Shown here: piece after piece, positions 48,437-59,425 of the stretch
How the letters are laid out: each line of letters starts with the position of its first letter
Numbering within the stretch: position 1 is the first letter of the stretch
DNA from: Siphonodentalium dalli
Taxonomy: Eukaryota; Mollusca; Scaphopoda; Gadilida; Siphonodentaliidae
DNA length: 64,000 nt
Assembly (NCBI GenBank): GCA_032622095.1
Contig: CP136066.1
Span: forward strand, 134,881,917 to 134,945,916
Direction: 5' to 3'
Made by a program: the position numbers and the translations under genes
Notes under the pieces: generated by a model
What the model was told of the DNA's origin: nothing
Databases searched by the model: none
What the model saw: only the letters and a program-made list of their open reading frames with translations

Positions 48437-48769
48437 TATTTTATCAAATGAGTTGCGCAAAAATATATCTCACAAGAATTTCGACAAACAATTGAGATTC
48501 TGATGCAAGTTGTATTCTGTATGTATTACATACCCTTATAATCGGGTAAACCCATTCCTCGATTGTAACCTCCAACGATACCATAACTACCGTAATCTGA
48601 TTTAATTCTTGAAAAAAAAACAGCCAATTATTGGAGCATCAACACATCATTACTACTGATTGCAATGTCAACACACAAATTATTCTGGTTTTCAACATGT
48701 TGGATATAATAATATGTACGTTGAATACATGTCCTTCTCTCCAGTAGGAGTGGAATGAATTGCTGTCAA
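48437..48769. other. Short spacer, no gene seen
   Basis: AT-rich sequence between element E and the Helitron pair. Confidence 0.4.
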
Positions 48770-49366
48770 TCTCATATATATTTTGAAGACCTCTGTTTGT
48801 TTGTCTGTCTGTCTGTATGTTTGTCTGTCATTTATACAAATCTACGATTCTCGACCGATCGGGACGAAACTTGGTACGTGTGTGTAGTTTGACCAGGCGG
48901 TGGACGTTGTCGTATTGGTGAGCCCGTGCGGCGCCCACTTCGCGCATGCGCAGAATAGAGCTCGGAAACGGGTGGAGCTATCGACTTGAAATTTGCTATG
49001 TGAATGTATCTTGCCCCGGATACGAATTTTATCGTGTCGACGAGCCCGTGCGACGCCAGCTTCGCGCATGCGCAGACGAGATCTCGGAAACGGGTGGAGC
49101 AATCGACTTGAAATTTGGTATGTGAATGTATCTTGCCCCGGATACGAATTTTATCGGGTCGCCGAGCCCGTGCGACGCCAGCTTCGCGCATGCGCATACC
49201 AGATCTCGGAAACGGGTAGAGCTATCGACTTGAAATTTGATTTTTGAATAGCCCGGACAACGTCGGGCTAAATAGAGCTATCGACTTGAAATTTCGGGCT
49301 GGGTAGAGCTATCGACTTGAAATTTGGTTTTTGAATAGCCCGGACAACGTCGGGCTCATCGGCTAG
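48770..49366 (+). mobile_element. Non-autonomous Helitron, copy 1 of a head-to-tail pair
   Basis: Starts TCTCATATATATTTTGAAGA right after a host A and ends CTAG. Ten bases before the end closes a hairpin AGCCCGGACAACGTCGGGCT. TC start, CTRR end with a 3' hairpin and insertion between A and T are Helitron hallmarks. The core contains 122-bp tandem units with CTCGGAAACGGGTGGAGC and TTCGCGCATGCGCA. Near the 3' end the hairpin is duplicated at about 49254-49273. No Rep/helicase is encoded. Confidence 0.75.
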
Positions 49367-50002
49367 TCTCATATATATTTTGAAGACCTCTGTTTGTTTG
49401 TCTGTTTGTCTGTATGTATGTTTGTCTGTCATTTATACAAATCTACGATTCTCGACCGATCGGGACGAAACTTGGTACGTGTGTATAGTTTGACTAGGCG
49501 GTGGACGTTGTCGTATTGGCGAGCCCGTGCGGCGCCCGTGCAGCGCATGCGCAGACGAGATCTCGGAAACGGGTGGAGCTATCGACTTGAAATTTGCTAT
49601 GTGAATGTATCTTGCCCCGGATACGAATTTTATCGGGTCGCTGAGCCCGTCCGACGCCAGCTTCGCGCATGCGCAGACGAGATCTTGGAAACGGGTGGAG
49701 CTATCGACTTGAAATTTGGTATGTGAATGTATCTTGCCCCGGATACAAATTTTATCGGGTCACCGAGCCCGTGCGATACCAGCTTCGCGCATGCGCAGAC
49801 GAGATCTCGGAAACGGGTGGAGCTATCGACTTGAAATTTGGTATGTGAATGTATCTTGCCCTGGATACAAATTTTATCGGGTCGCCGAGCCCGTGTGACG
49901 CCAGCTTCGCGCATGCGCAGACCAGATCTCGGAAACGGGTGGAGCTATCGACTTGAAATTTGGTTTTTGAATAGCCCGGACAACGTCGGGCTCATCGGCT
50001 AG
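49367..50002 (+). mobile_element. Non-autonomous Helitron, copy 2
   Basis: Begins TCTCATATATA immediately after the CTAG of copy 1 and ends with the same hairpin (49973-49992) and CTAG, followed by host T at 50003. It has one more intact 122-bp unit than copy 1 and lacks the duplicated hairpin. The two copies are otherwise very similar. Confidence 0.75.
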
Positions 50003-50836
50003 TATAATATATAATCTGTAAACAATACATTACATATGTGTTAGTTGTAGTTTATGGAAGAAATACAGTATATTAAAGATTTATTATCCGGGAACAATCA
50101 ACCGAATTTCTTCTCTTCATAAATCCATCATAACATACATATACCTAACAATCACAAAATTATGTTATATAACTAGCTGAAGCACATTTTAACCACTCTA
50201 ATCCGATAAAAAATAACTTCAATAAGTTTCCCAGCTAAATAATACAACAATGAAGAAAATTGAGCAAATTTTATCAATATCATTTTGATCCAGAATAACA
50301 AATTTTGACTAACTACCCACCAACGATCGGCATTAATTTTTATGTTTAACAATTTTGACAGTATCAAATTATTCAATTCAGTTACATTGCCTTGGTATTG
50401 TAAATTCTGTTGTTTATCTCCAAGGAAAGACTGGATTGCACTAAAGCGAAAGACAACCTGAAACTATCTACTATAATACTGGGAATACAACAATGGGTCT
50501 ATAATAAAGAACAGTACCATAGACATTTAGTGTCATGATAAAAAATGGCAAGACATGCACTTGAAGCAAACTGGAAGACCATCCTAATTTAGGCCTCATC
50601 TTAAATGGTTTAGGGAGAAGTTACTTCATCCCCAGCATCTCAGAGATTAAAGAAGTCATAAACTGTTGGCATAAATACACCTCAGATAACATAGAGAATA
50701 TACTATAGATTACCATTAATCGTGCATATAACAGCATTGTAAAACCCACCCGTAAACATCACAAAATTCATAGATTACAGCATGTTTCTGCATTGATTTC
50801 ACAAGGTTTGATGGTAGCAGCTCTGATAGTGTGCTA
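50003..50836. other. Low-repeat spacer, possibly 3' UTR of the minus-strand candidate
   Basis: AT-rich, with no repeat monomers. Downstream of the minus-strand stop at 50837. Confidence 0.3.
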
Positions 50837-51154
50837 CTATTTGGGTCCAACAAGAACATTAGCACCTAATTTCCCTTCAATGCTATTGAATGTTTTTGGT
50901 TTCCTACATAAGAACAAGGTTTCATGACCGGACTGATTAAAACTCAGTAAAACACCAATTATTCTCTTGACGACTACATTCAGTATCATGTGATACCAAT
51001 CAGTGAAAAAAGAAAGGGTATCATCATAACTTTTGTGGAGAAAAAAATGAGAGAAAATTATAAGGAGATTTGGCTTCTCTATCTGAAATGCTCGATGAAG
51101 GGGTCGTTTATATTGATGTCCCCTGATATAATCTGAGGCCTGACTTAGAATGGT
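50837..51154 (-). CDS. Candidate terminal exon of an unidentified gene
   Basis: On the minus strand a textbook acceptor (TTTCCTTGTGTCTGCAG) is followed by 105 codons and TAG. The reading begins TILSQASDYIRGHQYKRPLH and passes NLLIIFSHFFLHKSYDDTLS, FFTDWYHMILNVVVKRIIGV and ends GKLGANVLVGPK. Mixed hydrophobic/charged composition and the splice site favour a real exon; a second possible acceptor lies inside (CTCCACAAAAG). No family recognised, and I cannot place the upstream exon. It lies in the least repetitive part of the window and on the same strand as the glycosyltransferase-like gene. Confidence 0.35.
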   Translation of the reverse strand, partial: TILSQASDYIRGHQYKRPLHRAFQIEKPNLLIIFSHFFLHKSYDDTLSFFTDWYHMILNVVVKRIIGVLLSFNQSGHETLFLCRKPKTFNSIEGKLGANVLVGPK

Positions 51155-54100
51155 CTGCAGACACAAGGAAATTAAAACAGAACTGTACACAGCAACAATA
51201 ATGATTCATAAAAAAATAACAGATGTCAGATCTGCCCGATATTTAAATAGATATCAGTAATCGAACCATCATATACTGGTAAAACTAGATATGTGACTAA
51301 ATGAATAAATTATTAACCTCTTGGCAGCTATATATCAATATAGTAGGGATGTAAAATGTCACGCTGTGTGCTATACAACCGTACTGAGTACAGACCTACA
51401 TTAGCACACTATCAGTTGGCCAATATTGATAACTGGAAATCAGCGATTGGTGCATCCGAACAACTGAATCTCAAAGTTTCAAACAGTGTATGATGTTCCA
51501 CGATTGTGAGTGATATCAGCCTTTCCACTGAGTCAGTTTTATGGTGTTTGTGATATTCCCGTTATATTTTTCCCACTGGAAAATAATCATAACGTCATCG
51601 ACCCAGACTCGACGTCATAACCTCATTCGCAGTGAAGAGGTCAAATTGCACAATGAATAATTATCATTATTTTTTATCATGGTTCTAGAAGTGGACAGAT
51701 ATTTAAAGTCAAATACAGTGTAATAAAGATGAGTCATATCATCTGCATGCCCAGTTCTAATTTAAATTTGACTCTTGTACAAGCTATAGAGCTACAGAGT
51801 CTTAAAGAATAGCTGGGAATTCCATTACCACCAAGAATCATTACGTTAGTATTAGCCAATAACACTTAACAGTAAAGTGATGAAGCCAATCAGGTGACTG
51901 TCGGAATTCCAAGACTCCGCAGTTTTTCGACATACTAGTATAGCTAAAAATAGTGCAATAAATTTCCAGTCACATTGCTATGTTCACACAGTGTTTACAA
52001 ATTTTGAGATCATGACAACTAATTAAACACTAAAATGAGGCATTGCATTGAGAAACTATTGATAATGGCGATAAGGGAATTCCCAGCTATTTTCATTTGA
52101 CTCTGTAACACGGAGCTCATAAAATCAAACTTAACCATTGTAAACTTTACAGGAAAATTAAATCAAAGCCAAGGCATAATCAGCAGATACCTCAATACAA
52201 CAAGTGTTCTTTCAACAACAGCCAGGTGTCTGATATCTGTACTAAATCAACCAAAAACACTATCCATATAATTAGAAGGATGACTTGATATGGACTATTA
52301 TGAAATGTAATGTAAATTTATAACCACCACCCCTGACCACATAGCTTCTATCTATTCTTGACAGACAATGATAATTGATGTGGTGGATAAAGTAGTACTA
52401 ACAAATTAAGGCCAGATAAACAAAATAGTTTGTTTCTCAGGGAACTTCTTTTTCAACCTGATGAGGGAGGCAGATATTTGTTTTTATTATTTTATATGTC
52501 AAATTATTTTTGTGATGAGGAAGGCATTTATTTACATACAAGATATTTATTGGAGTCTCTTATTCAGAAAAGAGACTAAGTCAATGTATGTGCAATAAAT
52601 CGAATAAGGACTGCTGGTCATCACATTTACTGTTGATTTTAAATTCATAGATATGAGATAAAAGTTTTGAGAATACATGTACAGTGTTACTCATGAAAAC
52701 ATGGAAAATTCATCTGCAAATTTCATCTAAAATAACACTGGCCATCAAACTTTATCCAATGTGGGTTGTGCTTTGAATCAGGTAGTAGATAAATATTTGT
52801 TTATTTATGTATGGCAGGTCATACATATGTAAAATGCACACGTTTTGGGTGATGAGCAGGACAATTATTTTTTTTTATCTGGCCTAACAATAGATTATTC
52901 AACAAAGTTGTGAATAATCAAAATAAATGGAAAATTGTGGTTAACTCTGTTTTCAATTCATAATTAACAGAATGTATGATTAGTTAACCATTTCTTTACT
53001 GATTTTCGGATTTTCTCATTCAGTTATGAAAGCATACATAGGATTTGATTATTATTCATGTTAACAGTTAAGGGATGTTCAGGAAATATAAGCAGCTAAC
53101 AGACAGACAAACAGATATACCATACAAGTGCAGAAGGATTCCTATTCAATGGTAGGAAATGTTCAGAGAATATTATAAGGTTATTCATTGAACTTATCAT
53201 CTGAACATTTCCTAAGGGAACTACTCATCAATGATATTTAGTAAAGAAGGGGTTAAGACATGACCAGATATTATCATTATAGTTTCACTTAAGAAAGATT
53301 CTAGAATAGTAATTAGAAAGCATACAGGTCATTAAGGATTCATGACTGAATGAATGATTGCTATATGTGTAGGAGCACAGCTCCACCAATGCCCCATAAC
53401 CACATTTATTAAAGATACATGTCCACAGAGAGTTGACATTATATATCAGATGTTCATATAATGGGGCTAGCCATACATATTCATTAGTGGGAGGAGCTTA
53501 CAGTTGCGAGACAAGGCATATTCAGAAAAAGTTTAATTAGTTTTACAGTACTGCACTATATGGGTGGTATTGATGAGTCTGAGACTTGATCTCGGTACTT
53601 TGCTGCATTAGATGACATCTATGATGGTGGGATATAAGGCAGATTATAACAGCCCATACTGCTGCATATTTGTAGCAGATGTTTAAAAAAAATAACCAAA
53701 ACAGGCAGTAATTGATAAGAAATATGAATAAAATTATATACATGTATATATTGAAAAAAAAATTTAATACCAAATGAGAGCAATAGATCTGTGAAAATGC
53801 ATTAGCCCATGTTACCATGGTGTGGTAAACATATGCGTCAAGTTTAAAAAAAAAAAACTACCGGTAACCAAAGTGAATGAATGAAAGACTTGACAAATAA
53901 GTCAAAGTTTTGTTAAAGACTAACACAAGCTTGTCATATCCATTGGTCCAGTTTCAGTCAAAGATCCATCCCATTTGTCCTTACTACGCTACAACATATT
54001 AATTCATGATGAAGTATGCCAATGCATTTATTTGATTTTTAGATGGTAAGTGTCATCATTCTGGATATTCAATCATTTGTTACACTGGAACCCTTGCAAT

Positions 54101-54731
54101 GTGTTTGTTATAGAATTTACATTATATACCTTCTTTCAAGGCGAGCATGATTTTGTGTTACATCCAGGAATAATGGAATAAGCTAAGTTCACTTTGTGAG
54201 GTTTGTATATCATATTGAAATTATGTAAGCAGCAAGGTAACTGGAATTTTTCCACATTAAACATGCAATAAATCAGAGTAAATTACCGATTTTGTTTGGA
54301 GTTTTTCTATTTGAAAAATCTGTTTTCTGTCATAATTGTGAGATTTTATGACTGTTTTTGGTGATTTTAGATGAGCAGATTACCAATAACTTAAATAATA
54401 GCAGACAAATGGAGAGATCTTCAACTGAAACCAGCATCTAGATTCTAGACCAACCAATGTCACAAAGTGGGTTTAGTCAAAGAGAACACAGACAAAGAAA
54501 GAGACAAGCTGATTCTAGTATAATTCCAACACAACTATGGTGGGTTTGATAACAGATTTGGTAGAAATTCAAAAAATTTCATGTGACAAATACGTATTAA
54601 CCCTACAGACAATGTAAGTTAGAAGAATATTTGTTGGACCATTACCTGTATACACTCATAATTAATGCTAAATTTTTGTTTTTGCTGTCAGGTGTATACT
54701 CAGACAGAAGATCTCTGATGTGGTACATGTG
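51155..54731. other. Long spacer with little repeat DNA
   Basis: AT-rich sequence without monomer arrays, palindromes or long frames. The 91-codon minus frame at 53543 is rich in Phe/Ile/Tyr because of composition. AATAAA on the minus strand at about 54027-54034 could be the polyadenylation signal of the glycosyltransferase-like gene. Upstream exons of the 50837 candidate may hide here. Confidence 0.35.
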
Positions 54732-55829
54732 CTACACGACTGGCCTTGTTAGCCCTGTGTGACAATTCGAACCGAATTCTGTCCTTTTTTCTAAGTTGAT
54801 ATTGTCGCAGAGAGTATAGTAAGTCCAAAGTTTAGCACAGTTAATCCAGCCTTTTCCAAACTGTTCATGTAGCTTCATTCTTCTTATCATATCAATATTA
54901 TACTTGGTTTGTTTGTTCACTTGTCCTTCCCAATTCCCCAACATGGAAGTCTGATGAGCAGCAAATATAGTTTTACTGCTATCTACAAGAGTAATGTTGT
55001 TCATAAAGGCATAAGCAACAATCCAGTTGTCATATGCTGTACTACCTACAATAAAATCTGGCATATATGTCCATGGAAAATACTTGGAGGTTATAAAATA
55101 ATCCTCTGCGTAAGCCCAGAACGTTTCTCCATGCTTTGTTGCATAATGTCTTAGATCATGAAATGTTGCAGAATTTGAATCCTTTATTCCTTCAACATTG
55201 GTTCTACGCCCTATTATCAAAGATGGAATGCTATGAATTTTGTGAATGTTTTGAAGATCCAAAAGAGTGTGAATCAAGCTCTCATCATAGAGTATATCTC
55301 CATTTGAATATGCGTAGAAAGGCGTGTCATACCGAGACATTGCTCCAAGCACCATATCCCTAAGGATAGGTACGTCCTGCACAGCAAATTTGGTGATTGG
55401 AATAACATCCCATCCATATCTGATCGCATCTCTTCTCAGTCCACTATCATTTGTGTATAGAACTAGATTTACACTTGGTTTAAGAAGAGGCCAGAACCTT
55501 AATGTTCTGTTATATATGCTGACTTTATTTGGATTACAGTAGCACCAAGTAGTTATTAGAGTTAACACTGGTTTCAGCTTGTCATCAGCTTTTGGCTTTC
55601 CTACTTGACAACCTTCTAACAGATTATGGAAAGCATTCCTGACAACATCATTAAACTTGGAGCTAATTTCTATTCTTCCATTACTCTGAATATAATCTAC
55701 AAGGAACTGGACAGATTCTTCAATGTTACCTCTGCCTCTATCACTAAGGTTAGAGAGCTTTTGTACAACAATGTTAACCAACGTGAAAGCAGCTAACACG
55801 AAAATCAGTTTGGCGGAAGATATCCTCAT
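54732..55829 (-). CDS. Type II membrane glycosyltransferase-like protein, single coding exon
   Basis: 365 codons from ATG (55829) to a stop at 54732, uninterrupted. Residues 7-22 (KLIFVLAAFTLVNIVV) form a signal anchor after a short basic start, so the enzyme part should face the Golgi lumen. The body begins at about residue 87 (LTLITTWCYCNPNKVSIYNR). It contains LVLYTNDSG (122-130), YSNGDILYDE (174-183), IIGRRTNVEG (205-214), EDYFITSKYF (242-251) and MPDFIVGSTAYDNWIV (256-271). NGD in the middle strand is a candidate DxD-like metal/nucleotide-sugar site. This order (NGDILY, VGRRTN, YDNW) recurs in uncharacterised GT-A-like proteins of marine invertebrates and algae. Four NxS/T sequons (27, 107, 127, 278) and six Cys (74, 96, 98, 331, 341, 356) suit a secreted domain. 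Donor and acceptor sugars are unknown. A 5' UTR intron is possible. Confidence 0.75.
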   Translation of the reverse strand: MRISSAKLIFVLAAFTLVNIVVQKLSNLSDRGRGNIEESVQFLVDYIQSNGRIEISSKFNDVVRNAFHNLLEGCQVGKPKADDKLKPVLTLITTWCYCNPNKVSIYNRTLRFWPLLKPSVNLVLYTNDSGLRRDAIRYGWDVIPITKFAVQDVPILRDMVLGAMSRYDTPFYAYSNGDILYDESLIHTLLDLQNIHKIHSIPSLIIGRRTNVEGIKDSNSATFHDLRHYATKHGETFWAYAEDYFITSKYFPWTYMPDFIVGSTAYDNWIVAYAFMNNITLVDSSKTIFAAHQTSMLGNWEGQVNKQTKYNIDMIRRMKLHEQFGKGWINCAKLWTYYTLCDNINLEKRTEFGSNCHTGLTRPVV

Positions 55830-56934
55830 TTGGAATTAATAAAATATTCCAGCTGATCCTTCTTCTCTTCTGTTGAATCTGAAGTTATAAAATGGACAGA
55901 TTGAAGATCAAGTCAAGATTTGTGGCCAAACGTAAGAATGAGATAAATACAATGTGAAAACCTCAATTTGATAAGTATTCAGTGACATTACCACTTGCCA
56001 TGTAGAAGAGGGTCATCTACCATTTGTTTTATCAGCATTTGAGTGACCCACATGAAATATGGTAAAGGCCTTCAACAAAAGTTCTATTATATTGGCATCA
56101 CAATTTCACAAATGGTGCTGGACATCATATCACAAACATTTAACAATAGTTTCCAATCATTACATCTTTCTCAGCAGATAAACTCTCCACTGTACAAACA
56201 CCAAATGAACAACTGTTCTTAAAGGATATCTGGTGTAGCTTTTTTTTATTATTTGACTCTAATTACCCACTCTCACAACCATTTCGCTCAAAATGTTTTT
56301 TTTAAATTTATATCATATATTATTTAAAATTGAAGTTTGAGTTTACAAATTTTCCGAAAGATTTGTTGTCAAGTTGCGTAACTCTACATGAGTATGTTTG
56401 TAAACGAAAGTGGAATTCCGGAAATTTCTCCAAAGTCACGTGATCAGCACATGTCACATGACCAGCACCTCATAACAGTGTGTGGAACTGTGTGGTACAA
56501 ATAAAACAGTTATTATGCATGGGAGGTTAAATTAAAACATTTATCAATGAAATATAGTAGAAGGTCTTCAGTTGCGATTTGTAAGATTTTTAATGTCTTA
56601 TTCGCAATGATGTAGAATGTTCCACACATTGTTTCGAGAAAGCTTATACTGCACAGTATCAAATTATATAGTAACTGATAATTGATTGCAGGTTCCGATT
56701 GGTGCATCAGTGATAGCAAGGTGATAATTAATGTTCCTAAGCAAATCAGAAGATATGGGCCTGATATTATATATATCTTTAATTATCCTCCATATATAAT
56801 ATAGATATAAGTATATAAATACATAGTACAAATAATGCAAACATATATAAGAAACATCACGGAACATATGTACAAGGGTTAACGGAAGTCCCACAGATTC
56901 TGAATAAGTGAGTTCATCTCATACTATTGTGGAG
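55830..56934. other. Upstream region of the glycosyltransferase-like gene, no other gene seen
   Basis: Contains TCACGTGATC and CACATGACC stretches at about 56438-56462 and AT-rich sequence. No TATA box can be assigned with confidence. Confidence 0.3.
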
Positions 56935-57003
56935 TCACTCTTTTTTTCCTTCTGACAGTGCGTGCTTGACACCAACAGTATATTTCACTGATGTTCTCAT
57001 GGC
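56935..57003 (-). CDS. Candidate terminal exon of a small unidentified gene
   Basis: After the acceptor GTTTTAATTTAGTCAG the minus strand reads AMRTSVKYTVGVKHALSEGK, then KE and TGA (56935-56937). Phase 0 fits the donor at 57550. A second phase is also open to a TAG about 15 bases further on. Not recognised. Confidence 0.35.
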   Translation of the reverse strand, partial: AMRTSVKYTVGVKHALSEGKKE

Positions 57004-57550
57004 CTGACTAAATTAAAACTTTAATTGAGAGGGAATCACTGCACTTTGGTGTAAATGATTTGTGCTTCAGTGCAAACTGCAACTCAAGAGGGGACAATGG
57101 CAACACTGTGTGTCATACATATATGTAATAGTCATTTTCTCAACAGGGTAGTAAAATAAATTATTTGCCATCGAACTGCAATATATATACTGAAATCCAG
57201 CTAAACATGCTGATCTTTGGTACACCCTATTAAACAATCATAGTTTCTGTACTCCAAAATGTCTAACTGGGAAAGTGTACTTTGTAAACAGCTTGATATT
57301 TTATGCTGACTAACATTTTCGACTTAATGGTAAATGAAGGCACCACCTTTTCAATCTCTCATAATATCAGTACACATCAAAGCCTAACTCTGGATTTATT
57401 GGACACAACTTACAAAATAATAAAAACAGGAAAATATTTTTCGTTAAGTGCTAAAACCCACGACAATGCATATCTACCAACTGGATAACCAAATACTCCA
57501 AGCAGTAGAATAAACACAATACCTAGGGCTAACATCACAAACACCCTCAC

Positions 57551-57627
57551 TTGATCATCAAACTTATCCCAGATCGTTAGACAGGCACGCTGTAACCTTG
57601 GATTCTTATGCCGAAACCTCAGGAGAG
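57551..57627 (-). CDS. Candidate exon of the same gene (boundaries uncertain)
   Basis: A strong acceptor (TTTTTGTGTTTTTTTGTCAG) precedes 25 codons, LLRFRHKNPRLQRACLTIWD and KFDDQ, and then CAA|GTGAGG. Alternatively a longer exon 57478-57711 starts after TATCTTTTTGTAG with an ATG (57709). That version reads through the donor into VFVMLALGIVFILLLGVFGYP, a membrane helix. The longer version would be a short one-helix membrane protein. The two may be alternative splice forms. No family recognised. Confidence 0.35.
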
Positions 57628-57947
57628 CTGACAAAAAAACACAAAAAGATGGCCTATGAATGCACAGGAAAATCCACCCTCGAATAAGCAGCTGAAATTT
57701 GGGATCCATACCTACAAAAAGATATCAACGGCATAGGGTGAGATTCATTCAAAATAAATACCATTCAAGAACAAAAGGGGCCGTAAATGAGATGTCACAT
57801 GAACATTTTATAGAGCCACTACATCAAAGAAGATATCAGATGAGACTGAAGCTATTTGGTAGCGTAGTGGATGGGATGGGATGGGATGGTGCCGGCTATT
57901 CAATCAAGGACATACCAAATATCTGACAAGAAAGGAAGGAAATTTAA

Positions 57948-58133
57948 GGCGAAAAAGTACCCAGGCTTTATAACATCAAACTTGTTGAAAAGGAGGAGTA
58001 TATTAACTTAAACTCAATAGAAAGGATACAGGCAAACATGGCACAATATGAACACTCATTCTTTGTCAAAGCTACCGGAGTGGAACGCCTGGAGGATACC
58101 GCATGTGAGGAAATAATGGACATAACAGCATAG
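57948..58133 (+). CDS. Protein-like open frame, possible relic
   Basis: Sixty-one codons open after a stop, with EKEEYINLNSIERIQANMAQ and SFFVKATGVERLEDTACEEI before TAG. Composition is protein-like. A separate upstream frame (57699-57926) includes EPLHQRRYQMRLKLFG. They could be two pieces of one decayed gene. No start, splice sites or family recognised. Confidence 0.2.
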   Translation, partial: GEKVPRLYNIKLVEKEEYINLNSIERIQANMAQYEHSFFVKATGVERLEDTACEEIMDITA

Positions 58134-59040
58134 TTCACCCACAGCGCAAAGTTGGAAGGCTCCAGTGCTGACAAACATAGATACAGATACAACATAAACA
58201 AAATTTGTACTGCTGGAATATGATCTATATGGGCTTAGCTGGAATAGAGATTCATGACATTATCATGGTCATTTTGAAAAAGTTTCTTCAATAACACATC
58301 ATTATTAAATTTTACTCAGTGAGCGTCCACGGGTGTGATCTGTATAACAGGGTGCTCCAAAACATAACAGAGGAATATTCTACCAACAACAACAATGACG
58401 GCGAACGTCACCAATAACTTTCATTCTGGACTCCTCGACCTATGACCTCTAAAGACTAGCTCTCTGGTATAATTAGAACTCATTTTCGCAAATGATTATA
58501 TCCAGATCTGGAACAAATGTGTCACACTCTATAGCCCACATTCCCCATTAAAAAGTCTTATTCGAGTTAATAATTATATATGCCTCATGTTCTTTGATCA
58601 CCAAATATCACCATCCAACTTGAATGCCATTGATAGCTCGATACACGGTGTATGTTATTATGGTCTGCCCAGTGACCAGATGACGGCATAACATACCATT
58701 GTTGTCACCTTGCAACAATTGTGCTATTGGACATGTCTACAAAAGTCAGTTGAGGCCATACAGTAATTTCTTATAGATAAGTTATAGACTATTCTATATC
58801 AGTGTTGTAAACAATACTTATATAAAGCTTAATTTGACGGTAAATGTAAATGTTTTCATACACACGAATCAACGGAATGCAACTAAATTCGAAAGGCGGG
58901 CCTGCCCTTGACCCAGCTAATAACAAAAGATGGACTGTTGTCCAGTGTATACCCCCATGTGGCATACCTACATGTATATGACCTACGACTGAAATACTCA
59001 GACAAATGGACCCAAAAATCAGCATTTTAAGATAAACAAA
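58134..59040. other. Spacer, no gene seen
   Basis: Mixed AT-rich sequence without repeats or long frames. Confidence 0.35.
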
Positions 59041-59425
59041 GATGAAGAACTAAAGAACGAAAAATCTAAACAAAACGATTGAACACACAATTGAATGTTG
59101 TCATAGCGGTAAACATCCATACCAGATTTCATTGAGATACATTATACTATTCCAAGTTATGGCCTGAACAGACATCGGACTGACCAAAAAGAAAACATTT
59201 CCAGATAAGCAAAGTTGAATAACTCTAGAATGGAAAACCTGAACAAATTTATTGAACCCTCTATTGAATGTCCCCATTGTAGTGAGCATCCATACCAAAT
59301 TTCATTGAGATCAGAGCACTACTGTTCATGTTATGACCTGAACAGACATCGGACAGACCAAAAAGCCAACATTTCCGTATAAACGAAGATGAATAACTCT
59401 AGAATGGAAAATCCAAACAAAACTA
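59041..59425 (+). repeat. ~174-bp tandem repeat, broken by the next element
   Basis: GAACAGACATCGGAC, CATCCATACCARATTTCATT and AATAACTCTAGAATGGAAAA recur 174 bp apart for just over two units. A related piece resumes at about 60720-60830, so the family was split by the 59.4-60.65 kb insertion. Confidence 0.65.

Noticed and set aside
53543-53818. 91-codon frame rich in Phe, Ile and Tyr
   Set aside because: Reflects AT-rich composition (FFNIYMYIILFIF); no splice sites.
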